The translations under genes and the position numbers were made by a program. Positions 7,992 through 15,839 of a stretch of 39,618 nucleotides of DNA are shown piece after piece. The stretch spans positions 1-39,618 of the forward strand of contig CAJTTA010000018.1 of assembly GCA_910579305.1 (NCBI GenBank), in the 5' to 3' direction. This DNA is from an uncultured Muribaculaceae bacterium (GTDB lineage Bacteria; Bacteroidota; Bacteroidia; Bacteroidales; Muribaculaceae). Each line of letters starts with the position of its first letter. The first letter of the stretch is position 1. The notes beneath the pieces are model-generated. The model did no database searches. It was not told where the DNA came from and saw only the letters and a list, made by a program, of their open reading frames with translations.

Positions 7992-8462
7992 ATGAAAAAA
8001 ATTCCCGTCACAATACCCGTAGAATCCTACCTCCCCTCGGAACTCTCACCCCTGCGCGCGGCAATTGTCGAGCAGGCCAAAGAGGCCACAGCCGGAGCCT
8101 ATGCCCCCTACAGCCACTTCCACGTAGGAGCTGCCATACGTCTTGCATCAGGCACTATAATCAAGGGAGCAAATCAGGAAAACGCCGCCTTCTCCTCCGG
8201 CACATGCGCCGAACGCTCGGCCGTGTTTGCCGTAGGCGCCAACTATAAAGGCGAGACCATAACCCACATAGCCATAGCGGCAGAAAAAGGGGGAGACTTC
8301 CAGAGCCTCCCCATAAGCCCATGCGGCGCATGCCGCCAGGCCCTGCTTGAATACGAACAGATGCAGCACGCACCCATCGAAGTAATACTCTACGGCAGCG
8401 AAGCTGTCTACATCCTTCCCTCCGTAGCCTCCACCCTGCCCCTCTGTTTCACCGAGTTCTGA
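7992..8462 (+). CDS. cdd: Cytidine deaminase
   Basis: A 156-aa zinc enzyme that converts cytidine and deoxycytidine to uridine and deoxyuridine in pyrimidine salvage. The substrate motif YAPYSHFHVGAA, the first zinc and proton-transfer motif TCAERS (Cys and Glu of CAE) and the second zinc motif PCGACRQ are all present. Length and order fit the short homotetrameric form, with about 20 extra residues at the N-terminus. Its stop codon lies inside the end of the convergent phage-type amidase gene (14-bp overlap), and no terminator separates the two. Confidence 0.95.
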   Translation: MKKIPVTIPVESYLPSELSPLRAAIVEQAKEATAGAYAPYSHFHVGAAIRLASGTIIKGANQENAAFSSGTCAERSAVFAVGANYKGETITHIAIAAEKGGDFQSLPISPCGACRQALLEYEQMQHAPIEVILYGSEAVYILPSVASTLPLCFTEF

Positions 8463-8874
8463 ACCTCGCCAAAAGGCCCAGAAGCAACCCGGCCACAAGA
8501 GCGACAGGCCACACAGGAAATCCACTCCGGGGCTCCCGAGCCTCCTCATGCGCCTCCAGGCTATCCCGGCGGCCTACGCTCTCTACCGATTCCTTCGCTC
8601 TGACCTTTCCTGCACTCCCGCTGCTGCGTCCGTCCACGCCATAGAGCCTCACACGGCGCGGCACAGGGGAGCGCCCCTCATATTCAGCCACGACACTGTC
8701 GGCCCTGACTGCGATGCTGTTAATGACAGAATCAAGCTCCATCTCGCTCACTGTCTCGCTCACACTCACCTCCGACACCTCCTCGCGAGCCTCCTCTCTC
8801 ACTGCCTGCCGAGAAGTGCTACAGCTTGCAAGCAGAAGGCTCAGACACACCACGGCCCCGAGCAAACCCGACAT
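8449..8874 (-). CDS. Possible nested u-spanin (internal start within the amidase frame)
   Basis: Starting at the internal ATG at 8874 gives a 141-aa protein with a signal peptide of 17 residues, lipobox LAS-C, a Glu/Val/Ser-rich coil-like linker and a C-terminal transmembrane segment (GFPVWPVALVAGLLLGLLA) followed by R-rich RFRTR. An outer-membrane lipoprotein tied to an inner-membrane helix is the known layout of u-spanins such as T1 gp11, which fuse the two membranes at lysis. The n-region lacks basic residues, which is atypical. Whether the internal start is used is inference. Confidence 0.4.
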   Translation of the reverse strand: MSGLLGAVVCLSLLLASCSTSRQAVREEAREEVSEVSVSETVSEMELDSVINSIAVRADSVVAEYEGRSPVPRRVRLYGVDGRSSGSAGKVRAKESVESVGRRDSLEAHEEAREPRSGFPVWPVALVAGLLLGLLARFRTR

Positions 8875-9273
8875 ATATTCCCGGCGTGCATCGAAACAGG
8901 GACACGCCTTGGCCGCAAACTCCCTGTGGCCATGCACCTCCACCCCCGGATAACGCTCCCTCAGCATCCTTATCAGCCGCGACAGCGAAGCTTTCTGCGC
9001 CGTCGTGCGGGTGTCGGCAGGCGTCTTGCCATCGGCGGCAAGACCTCCTATGTAGCACACCCCTATGGAATGGGCGTTATGACCCAGGCAATGCGCGCCT
9101 TGCCTGCTCTCGGCACGTCCGGGCTCCACACGTCCGTCGAGCCTCACCACATAATGATAGCCTATCCCGTTGAAGCCTCGCGCCCTGTGCCAGCGGTCTA
9201 TGTCGGAAGCACCGAAGTCCCTGCCCGCAGCTGTAGCGGAACAATGCACTATAATCTCTCTAATCTTTCTCAT
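8449..9273 (-). CDS. Phage-type N-acetylmuramoyl-L-alanine amidase fused in frame to a spanin-like region
   Basis: A 274-aa open frame with two parts. Residues 1-133 form a T7-lysozyme-like amidase (Amidase_2 fold): IIVHCSAT with H10, the substrate-side IGYHYVV, and VHGHREF followed by KACPCF give zinc ligands H10, H116 and C124. It has no signal peptide, as in holin-dependent endolysins. Residues 134-274 begin with Met and a lipoprotein signal (MSGLLGAVVCLSLLLAS, lipobox L-A-S-C with C151), continue with a charged linker of about 100 residues, and end in a hydrophobic segment (253-269) with a basic tail. That second part is the architecture of a unimolecular spanin. No stop codon separates them. 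A single polypeptide would leave the amidase in the cytoplasm behind a membrane anchor, so an internal start at 8874 is plausible. It is the last gene of the phage operon, 7 bases after the holin-like gene. Confidence 0.85.
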   Translation of the reverse strand: MRKIREIIVHCSATAAGRDFGASDIDRWHRARGFNGIGYHYVVRLDGRVEPGRAESRQGAHCLGHNAHSIGVCYIGGLAADGKTPADTRTTAQKASLSRLIRMLRERYPGVEVHGHREFAAKACPCFDARREYMSGLLGAVVCLSLLLASCSTSRQAVREEAREEVSEVSVSETVSEMELDSVINSIAVRADSVVAEYEGRSPVPRRVRLYGVDGRSSGSAGKVRAKESVESVGRRDSLEAHEEAREPRSGFPVWPVALVAGLLLGLLARFRTR

Positions 9274-9280
9274 ATCCTGT

Positions 9281-9475
9281 TCAATTGCGGTTTCTATATC
9301 TGTAATCTATCCCGGCAAGAGCGCCGGCAAAAGTAAGTATCTCTCCGAAAGCCACAAGCACCGAACCATCTATCTGACCCGGAGGCGGAGCCATGAAGGC
9401 GCCGAGCAGCAGACCTGCCCCGAGCACCACCATGCCCACTGCCATATTCAGCTGTAAATTCCTATTCCTGTCCAT
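9281..9475 (-). CDS. Small two-segment membrane protein, holin-like
   Basis: A 64-aa protein with two hydrophobic segments, about residues 10-28 (MAVGMVVLGAGLLLGAFMA) and 38-55 (GSVLVAFGEILTFAGALAG), separated by a PPPGQID turn, with charged ends (MDRNRN and DYRYRNRN). Both ends are basic, predicting a hairpin with both termini in the cytoplasm. Its size, topology and position directly before the amidase gene suggest a holin or holin-like pore. I cannot assign it to a named holin family. Confidence 0.65.
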   Translation of the reverse strand: MDRNRNLQLNMAVGMVVLGAGLLLGAFMAPPPGQIDGSVLVAFGEILTFAGALAGIDYRYRNRN

Positions 9476-9483
9476 AGCTTACA

Positions 9484-9957
9484 CTACTTGTTATTTTCAC
9501 ACAAAGCCATCATGGCCACCACACTATCAAGTTCCTCTCCGGCCTCCCTGTCATGTCGCTCTATGAGGCTGCGCATCACGGCATCGACCCCCTTGTCATG
9601 GCAACACAGCTTGCTGGCAAGTGCCCGCAGAAGGATGAAACGCTCAAGCGCAAACCGCATCATGAAGTCAAAACCATCGAAACTCTCATCCACCCGCAGC
9701 GTGATGCGCGAGAGCGGATACCCCATCACGGCACGGCCGCACCAGGCCCTGAGCCTTCTCACAGCCAGCCTGAATCCCTCAAGAAGCTCATGCTCCATGA
9801 ATTCCCTGTCGGAGACACTATGCCAGCTTATAGACTGTGCCGAAGCCCTGCTTATGCGCATCCCGTCGGTCACGCCTCCACACACAAGCGCCAGGTGCGA
9901 CCGATATTTCACGGCAAGACTGCCGAGATCTATCTCAAGCTCCATGTCATGCATCAT
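9484..9957 (-). CDS. Phage operon protein of unknown function (157 aa)
   Basis: A 157-aa soluble protein, mostly helical, starting MMHDMELEIDLGSLAVKYRSHLALV. It overlaps the upstream 78-aa gene by four bases (ATGA), which suggests coupled translation, and ends 9 bases before the holin-like gene. Cysteines and histidines (KLCCHDKG) do not form a clear metal site. I do not recognise a family. Its place between structural and lysis genes would fit an accessory virion or regulatory protein, but that is position only. Confidence 0.65.
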   Translation of the reverse strand: MMHDMELEIDLGSLAVKYRSHLALVCGGVTDGMRISRASAQSISWHSVSDREFMEHELLEGFRLAVRRLRAWCGRAVMGYPLSRITLRVDESFDGFDFMMRFALERFILLRALASKLCCHDKGVDAVMRSLIERHDREAGEELDSVVAMMALCENNK

Positions 9958-10190
9958 ACCCCACCCCTGTCATTACGTCGGTAAAAACCCTTGTCTATGC
10001 GTGCCACGTCATAAAAGGTGGTACATCCCGGCCCTCGCATCGAGGCTGGAAGCAGCAATATCGCCTCGCGCTCGTGCCTCGACATTCTCTCCCACTTTCT
10101 GAAGAGAAGATTGCGGTAGCAACGCCCGCAAAGACGTGCCCCGGCTCCGGGGCAATGACTTATTTCCACATTATAAGGCAATCTGTTCAT
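9954..10190 (-). CDS. Small Cys-containing phage operon protein (78 aa)
   Basis: A 78-aa basic protein. HCPGAGARLCGRCYRNLLF near residues 12-30 contains three cysteines and a histidine, including a C-G-R-C pair, and a further cysteine follows in GPGCTTFYD, so a small zinc-binding knuckle is possible. It lies 15 bases after the large structural gene and overlaps the next gene by four bases. No family recognised. Confidence 0.6.
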   Translation of the reverse strand: MNRLPYNVEISHCPGAGARLCGRCYRNLLFRKWERMSRHEREAILLLPASMRGPGCTTFYDVARIDKGFYRRNDRGGV

Positions 10191-10205
10191 ATCAGTTCAA
10201 TTATT

Positions 10206-12245
10206 TTATTTAACAATACTTCTGTCTCTGAGCCAGCACACCTCGCGCACACGTCCGCACACTCCCGCTATGCTTAACTCATAATCAAGCCCTCTTCCCG
10301 GAGCCCCCCGGGGAACAAGCACATCCAGGCTCACCCCATCCTCACAAGGCCCCTGCAACCCGGCGCGAAGCAGCTCGGTGCGGGAGCTGCCTATGCCGCA
10401 CCTCACCACGACCTGCGCATTGAGAGGCATCCCCTCCGCTCCTATCCACAGCCTGGGCATGCGCGTAGCCTCCGGTGGCGACGCAAGTCTTAGGGAATAC
10501 ACACATCCGGCACTCTTGTCAGCATCCTCTCCGGCGTCAAGATCATAGAATAGAACCCTGCCGCGCCTCTGCTCATACCAGCCCAGCCGGCGCCAGCGGC
10601 ATCCCTGGAGCGGACGCCACACCATGTCGCAGGTAAAAGCACGCCACCCGGCATCGGCCTGAAGCACCAGAGAGCGCTCCTTCCCCATGAGCATGAGCCA
10701 GCCGCGGCATCCGCTCCAGGCCATGCCTTCCATGCCCTCCACTCGGCGCAGCATCACCTCGCAGCGGGAGTCGCGCACCCTGAGTATCTCGCCGGCCAAA
10801 GTCCTCACGAAGAGCCCCGCATCCGTGGCAACCCCTTGCCGGTAACCGCCCACTGCTACAGGCCAAACCATGCGGCAATTCGTGTGAACACCCTCGGCAT
10901 CATGAGTGAGCGCCACAAGCCCGCGCCCCGTGGCGAGATAGATATACTGGCGGGTAAAAGCACCGCCCCCTGTGAGCTGAGGCCACATGTGCAGCACACG
11001 GTCTCCCACATCGCCTGTCTCGCTGCCAGGCACGAGAGGATTGCCTCTCACCGACGTGCGCACCACACTCCCCTGAGCCACATGCAGGAAGCCTCCATGC
11101 CCCAGCAGAGAGTCGCAACTGTCACCCCAATGGCCGCCGCAACCCTCGGGTATACGCCTGCCCGTCATGGCGAGATCCTCCGGTGATTCGGAATCCACCC
11201 CCACCGACACGGCATTCACCCATTCATGGGCAGACGCCTGCACGCTCATGGGCAGATCCGGCAATTCTGCCTCCATCTCCGGGATATTACGGGCCGGATA
11301 ACTGCAGGCAAGGCGCGAGGCACTCCCCTGCATTACCGATAATACAGCTCCCGGCAACTCTCCGGCGCGAAGACACTCCGGCTCCCTGCTCACCCATATC
11401 TCCACCCCCTTCACCACATGTCGCCAGGCAGCAGGCAGAGGCGCCGCAGGCACCACACGCAGCCTGTAGCCATAGACCGACACCGACCCGGCTTCAGTGC
11501 CCGTGAAGCCCTTGTCAGAATACGCAAGCGAGAGAAACACACGCTCCCTGCCGGGAGTGGCCCCGGCCCCGGACACTCTCACGGCATCGCTCACATGAAG
11601 CAGACGTCCGTCCCAAAGCCTCCAGGCCACTCTCACCATGGCAGGCGCCACTCTGTAGCCACTGCGCCTGGCCGAAGCCATGGCATCATCAATACCGGTG
11701 AGAAGAGCCTCACCCACCCGTCGGGCATTCTCGGCGTCTAATCCTCCTCTAAGATCATCCTGCACCCTCTTGAAGCCCACTGCAGGCACCGTGGCCACGA
11801 AACTCAACTCACTCTCGGCATCGGCTATGAATGCTGGTGCGGCAGGCAACTGCCCGAGCCACTCATAACCCTCTTCGGCGCGCCGCGCGAAATATATCTT
11901 GCCGCTCTCCCCTCGGAAAGCCATGAAGTCACCCACACCCTCTCCCTGCGCCACCCTCTCCTGCAGCTCGGCAAGAAGGATGCCCGGATAATAGACATCT
12001 CCCCCATCAGACATCCGGCAGCTCCACCACAGGGAGCCGTCATCATCCTGGCAGAAGATATTCATGCAATCATCCCGCCTGTCGCAGGCCACAGGGGGCA
12101 TTCCTGTCTCAGCCACCCTGCGGCGGGGAGCCACAGCCTCAAGCACGCCTCCGCTCTCACAGAGATTATGACAGAGACTCACAGAGCCTGTCACCCGGGG
12201 AGCGCCATCCGGATTCTGACTCATGGCCAGCTCAAGACTCCGCAT
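10206..12245 (-). CDS. Large phage structural protein, tail-nozzle-like (tentative)
   Basis: About 679 aa from the ATG at 12245; an ATG at 12263 adds six residues. The start at 12245 overlaps the portal stop by 14 bases. The N-terminus (SQNPDGAPRVTGSVSLCHNL, then GGVLEAVAPRRRV) is reminiscent of podovirus nozzle proteins that begin with a short summary of genome-wide ring contacts. The rest is beta-rich with several short sheets that look like propeller blades, for example YIYLATGRGLVALTHD and GVATDAGLFVRTLAGEILRV. No enzyme motif is visible. Following portal and adaptor genes, a nozzle or tail-hub role is the best guess, at low certainty; a minor capsid or fibre protein is the alternative. 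Confidence 0.6.
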   Translation of the reverse strand: MRSLELAMSQNPDGAPRVTGSVSLCHNLCESGGVLEAVAPRRRVAETGMPPVACDRRDDCMNIFCQDDDGSLWWSCRMSDGGDVYYPGILLAELQERVAQGEGVGDFMAFRGESGKIYFARRAEEGYEWLGQLPAAPAFIADAESELSFVATVPAVGFKRVQDDLRGGLDAENARRVGEALLTGIDDAMASARRSGYRVAPAMVRVAWRLWDGRLLHVSDAVRVSGAGATPGRERVFLSLAYSDKGFTGTEAGSVSVYGYRLRVVPAAPLPAAWRHVVKGVEIWVSREPECLRAGELPGAVLSVMQGSASRLACSYPARNIPEMEAELPDLPMSVQASAHEWVNAVSVGVDSESPEDLAMTGRRIPEGCGGHWGDSCDSLLGHGGFLHVAQGSVVRTSVRGNPLVPGSETGDVGDRVLHMWPQLTGGGAFTRQYIYLATGRGLVALTHDAEGVHTNCRMVWPVAVGGYRQGVATDAGLFVRTLAGEILRVRDSRCEVMLRRVEGMEGMAWSGCRGWLMLMGKERSLVLQADAGWRAFTCDMVWRPLQGCRWRRLGWYEQRRGRVLFYDLDAGEDADKSAGCVYSLRLASPPEATRMPRLWIGAEGMPLNAQVVVRCGIGSSRTELLRAGLQGPCEDGVSLDVLVPRGAPGRGLDYELSIAGVCGRVREVCWLRDRSIVK

Positions 12246-13668
12246 AGTTCCTGTCGTTTTCATTATAAACCCTGATAGCATCCATCTCCACATCCCTCTG
12301 CCTTATGAAAGCGCGAAAAGCCGCAAGCACATCAAGCAGAGAGATCGTGGCATTCTCAAGCTCGGCGCGAAACATCCCCTCGCCGGCGGCACTCGCAGAG
12401 CTCCCACGCAGGGCGCCCGTAGAGCCGGATATCTCTTCAAACAATTGCAACTGAGTCCTGAGCATGTCGGCCGCGCCGGCCCCCACGGCACTCCCCGTGT
12501 GCACCTGTTCGGGACTCACTCCGCGCGCCGTGCGCTTATAGGGCATGATGCCGTTGGGGGTGCTCCATATGCGGCGCAGGTCACGCCAGGTGAAGCCGTC
12601 GGGAAGCTGGTCGGAAGGATACAGTAGCACTCCCTTGGCACTTGAGGAGATGATGTGGTCGAGAAGAGAGATGAGCCTGTTAACATATTTCTGCTGATCC
12701 ACCACATCCTCCACCAGCGAATGCACCTCGCCGTCGATCATGGGATAAAAACGCATCACAAACGGGGGCTCCCCTCCACGCGTCTCCTTGATCAGAGTGC
12801 CGTCGGGCGCAAGCCATCTTTCTCTCCAACATTCCCTGGCCACATGCTCCCACTCAAGCGGCTCGCTCCCTACGCTCTTGCGCGCACGGTTCAATGCCTC
12901 AAGCCTGCCCAGGGCCTCCGGCTCCTCAAAGCCTGTGACTCTCGTGAACGGATCATACACCTCAAGCCACTCGCTCCCCACCTTCTCCCATAGCTCCACC
13001 ACTCTCCATGTGCCTGGCATCGAGGGACGGTCAAACTCTATATTGCCCTCCCCCTCGGAGGCAAACAGGCTGTGGCCTGCGCCACTCTCCCTTCCGAACG
13101 CCTCCTTCACGGCCGCCGCACGCCGAGGGTCGCCCCCCGCAAAACGAGCTATCACCTCGGCAGGCGACATATCATGGAGCATCCCCATGAGGCGGCAGTC
13201 GCTGCCATCGCTCCTGGTGAAAGGACGGTAAAAGAATCGCTCCAGACTCACGGCCTCGGCCCTTTCCTCTCCCAGACGCTGTATGACCGTGCCCGATATG
13301 AGGAATTCCTCAAGCGAACGGGCATCGATGTCGGCCTGCTCTCCCGCACTCCCTTCAAGCGCGCGGGCCAGCATGCCCAGCGGCGCCTCCCCCTCCTTCA
13401 TCGAGGCCTGAACGCTCAGGTAGCGATAGCGCCCTACGATACTCTTCACCATCTGGCGTATGATATTGTTGGTGATAGGGATACGTCCCTCCTCCTCCAT
13501 GCGCTGACGCTCCGTCATGCGCCGTCCGTCGGTTGAACGGCAATAGTCGCCCCACTGGCGTCCATAGGTGAAATCCTTGAAGCGGCGCCGCCGGCTGCGC
13601 TGCGCTGCCCCCGAGAGCCACGCCGCTCTCGCACTTTCTATCATTTTCATATCTGTATAAATCTGCAT
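12232..13668 (-). CDS. Phage portal protein (P22-like)
   Basis: A 478-aa protein (472 aa if the Met at 13650, MKMIESARAAW, is used). The N-terminal half carries the typical podovirus portal pattern: FTYGRQWGDYC, then TERQRMEEEGRIPITNNIIRQMVKSIVGRYRYLS, then an alpha/beta part that includes WLEVYDPFTRVTGFEE. Later, FVMRFYPMIDGEVHSLVEDVVDQQKYVNRLISLLDHIISSSAKGVLLYP is the conserved stem-helix region. Portals form the dodecameric DNA gate at one capsid vertex and dock the terminase. The length is shorter than P22 gp1 (725 aa), so the barrel domain is probably missing. It follows the adaptor-like gene by 10 bases and overlaps the next gene. Confidence 0.85.
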   Translation of the reverse strand: MQIYTDMKMIESARAAWLSGAAQRSRRRRFKDFTYGRQWGDYCRSTDGRRMTERQRMEEEGRIPITNNIIRQMVKSIVGRYRYLSVQASMKEGEAPLGMLARALEGSAGEQADIDARSLEEFLISGTVIQRLGEERAEAVSLERFFYRPFTRSDGSDCRLMGMLHDMSPAEVIARFAGGDPRRAAAVKEAFGRESGAGHSLFASEGEGNIEFDRPSMPGTWRVVELWEKVGSEWLEVYDPFTRVTGFEEPEALGRLEALNRARKSVGSEPLEWEHVARECWRERWLAPDGTLIKETRGGEPPFVMRFYPMIDGEVHSLVEDVVDQQKYVNRLISLLDHIISSSAKGVLLYPSDQLPDGFTWRDLRRIWSTPNGIMPYKRTARGVSPEQVHTGSAVGAGAADMLRTQLQLFEEISGSTGALRGSSASAAGEGMFRAELENATISLLDVLAAFRAFIRQRDVEMDAIRVYNENDRNYAES

Positions 13669-13678
13669 TTATGTATTA

Positions 13679-14206
13679 CTACAATTCATCCGGCAAGGAA
13701 TCGAGCAGCGACTCATCGAGCATATAGCTTCCGTCTACAGGCGGCATCACCATCACAAGCTCCCTCACCCTGCCTGCCGGGCGCGCCCATATCAGTCTCC
13801 CCTCGGCCAAAGCGAGAGGCTGGTCGGCCGTAGGCTCCAGGCCGGGAAAGCGGGCTATCTCTTCGGCCGCGCTCCCGGGCGCCTCCGTGCGGCACACACT
13901 TCTCTGCCATCCCTCGAGCCTGAGGCTCACAAGCCTTCCGCAGGAAGCCGGCAGCTCTATGCGCTGCCATCCATCACCATTCTCCATCTGCACCGCCTCC
14001 CCTGCTATATCCCTCTGCGGCAAGAGCGCCGAGGGAGCGCGGCCGAGCAGCGAGGCATACCAGCTCCGAAGCCGGCCGCGCAAGAGTGCATCGAGGTCGG
14101 TGGCATCATGACGGTTCACCAGGCACCCGCAGTCCTGAGAGAGAAGTCCCAGTCGGCGACGCCACTCCGTCAGCAGTTCTTCCTCGGTAAAACTCCTCAT
14201 GATCAA
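13679..14206 (-). CDS. Probable phage head-tail adaptor
   Basis: A 175-aa protein that overlaps the capsid-like gene by four bases (ATGA) and ends 10 bases before the portal gene. The N-terminal 60 residues are helical (FTEEELLTEWRRRLGLLSQDCG, then DLDALLRGRLRSWYASLLG); the rest is beta-rich with a conserved-looking PPVDGSYMLDESLLDSLPDEL end. Size, position and helix-then-strand layout fit a head-completion or tail adaptor protein of podoviruses. I cannot link it to a named family by sequence alone. Confidence 0.6.
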   Translation of the reverse strand: MIMRSFTEEELLTEWRRRLGLLSQDCGCLVNRHDATDLDALLRGRLRSWYASLLGRAPSALLPQRDIAGEAVQMENGDGWQRIELPASCGRLVSLRLEGWQRSVCRTEAPGSAAEEIARFPGLEPTADQPLALAEGRLIWARPAGRVRELVMVMPPVDGSYMLDESLLDSLPDEL

Positions 14207-15414
14207 GCGCCTATTACACGTGCATGGGCCTCTGGATAACGCAGCGTGAGGCAGCTCGATTCGGTGAGCACAGTAGCCTCCGTGTTACGCTGCCCGCTTC
14301 CCCGCAGGTCGAGCGTGTCGGCCGTAAATGGAATGAACACATGCTTCTGTATGTACTCCGGATCGATCACCAGGCCATTGCCGGGCATCCCCATAGTGTC
14401 GAAGATATCGGAATACACCACAAAGAGGCGTCCGAACTTACTCTGCAGCTCAGAGAAATCTATACCCCACTGCGTGACCTGGTCGCGCGCGGTTATCACC
14501 CGCGTGTTGTCGAGCTTGTTGAGAGCTGAGATCAGGTCGCGTCCCGCCAGGAGCACCTTGCGCCGCGAGCCGCTGTTCTCGCTGAAGGCCGCGCATAGCA
14601 TGTCTACGAGCGCCTTGGAGTCAAACGTGGCCAGATCCACATTTATATCCTTGCCGGCCTGGTGCCATATCCCCCCTGTGAAGGTCACGCTCTCCTGCTT
14701 GAGATGATCATAGACCTTGCCCTTGCGGCCAAAGAGAAACTGCTTCTCCATGCCCAGGCGCATGTCGTAGACAGCCGCCTCCTGCTGATCATTGAAGTCC
14801 CAGCCTATCTCCTTGTGACTGAGTTTCATCACGAGGCTCTGCTCTATCTGCATCTTGAAAATCTGGCAATAGTTGGAGCGCTTGGTGGGGAGCGCCGCAT
14901 ACTGTGGGGTCTGCACATCGAGCTGAGTGGCAGCGCGCCCCATGCGCACGATCTCGGCACCCTCTCCGGGCAGGTCGCTGCCATCGTTCCTCCCTCCGAG
15001 CTGCACGCAGAGCATGACTCCGTCCGGGCCTTTGGAAAGGATGTAGTACATGGCTCCGGTGACTGCATCGCCGGCCGTAAACGTGTCGGTGGCCTCGAAG
15101 CGCGAAGGATGCTCCACCTCAAGCTGATAGATGGTCTCTTCTGCGCCCTCCTCGCCCCGCTTCTGGGAGAAACGCTTCACCACATCGCGATCGGCGCGCG
15201 TGTCCACCGAGTAATAGTCCACCTCCACCGAGTCCACACGCCTCACGTGACCCATGCGGGAAATCTGGTCAAGGGGAGTGGCCATGGGCCTGATCTTCAC
15301 TATAGCCTTGTCGATGGCGTTGGAGAGAAGCGCGGGAGATACGTCTCCTGCATTGTCGGTAGTGAGAGGCTTGCCTGAGATAAACTCGTCTTTCTTTTCA
15401 GTAAGTTCTGCCAT
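14203..15414 (-). CDS. Probable phage major capsid protein (SU10/DUF5309-like)
   Basis: A 403-aa protein and the first gene of the operon. Its N-terminus (SPALLSNAIDKAIVKIRPMATPLDQISRMG, then DSVEVDYYSVDTR) has the shape of the SU10-type capsid family, in which a short arm is followed by the E-loop strand. The middle contains the long FNDQQEAAVYDMRLGMEKQFLFGRKGK helix and the C-terminal half has a domain with RKVLLAGRDLISALN, FGRLFVVYSDIFDTMGMPGNGLVIDPEYIQKHVFIP and a final LTLRYPEAHARVIGA strand, as in HK97-fold capsids. No protease or scaffold gene is nearby. The assignment rests on this pattern and on the portal neighbour; confidence is moderate. Confidence 0.7.
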   Translation of the reverse strand: MAELTEKKDEFISGKPLTTDNAGDVSPALLSNAIDKAIVKIRPMATPLDQISRMGHVRRVDSVEVDYYSVDTRADRDVVKRFSQKRGEEGAEETIYQLEVEHPSRFEATDTFTAGDAVTGAMYYILSKGPDGVMLCVQLGGRNDGSDLPGEGAEIVRMGRAATQLDVQTPQYAALPTKRSNYCQIFKMQIEQSLVMKLSHKEIGWDFNDQQEAAVYDMRLGMEKQFLFGRKGKVYDHLKQESVTFTGGIWHQAGKDINVDLATFDSKALVDMLCAAFSENSGSRRKVLLAGRDLISALNKLDNTRVITARDQVTQWGIDFSELQSKFGRLFVVYSDIFDTMGMPGNGLVIDPEYIQKHVFIPFTADTLDLRGSGQRNTEATVLTESSCLTLRYPEAHARVIGA

Positions 15415-15464
15415 AATAGAAAATAATTAAATTTATTAAGTGATTCGTTTAATATTTTACACCG

Positions 15465-15492
15465 CAAAGTTAATGTAAAATATTTAAATATT
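15465..15492 (-). promoter_or_regulatory. Promoter and candidate operator of the phage operon
   Basis: On the minus strand TAACTTTG (15472-15465) matches the -7 consensus and lies 50 bases before the capsid-like start. A perfect palindrome AATATTTAAATATT at 15479-15492 sits in the spacer where a repressor would block polymerase. The -33 box is weak. Confidence 0.55.
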
Positions 15493-15750
15493 CCACATAT
15501 CTCAAGTGTTAAAATTCAGATTACAGTGTAATTCAAAGATTTACATTGGTAAATAATATTTTATTTTACAAATATTAACCTTTAATTTGCCCTCTCATCG
15601 CCCCAAAACACTCTCCCCTAAGAGCAACATATATATTCTGATTACCCATTACGCACCCATCTTCATATGGCATGCATATCTGCTTACCGGCTAAGACCCC
15701 ATTACCCAATACACAACATGACAATAAAAGAGCTTATTAAATCAAATAAT

Positions 15751-15790
15751 AAAATATAATTATAATACATAAAAAATATAATTATAATAC
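15751..15790. repeat. 18-bp direct repeat, two copies 22 bp apart
   Basis: AAAATATAATTATAATAC occurs at 15751-15768 and again at 15773-15790. The 22-bp period is two helical turns, so two identical protein sites on one DNA face are possible. Low sequence complexity is a caution. Confidence 0.5.
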
Positions 15791-15839
15791 GCTCTTAATA
15801 CCACGTATAGATTACTTATCAAGTAATTTTTAAAAAATA

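Noticed and set aside
8548..9336. 262-aa plus-strand frame opposite the amidase
   Set aside because: Antisense to clear amidase motifs; no homology pattern.
14662..15378. 238-aa plus-strand frame opposite the capsid-like gene
   Set aside because: Antisense to a gene that fits the operon; no domain or promoter supports it.
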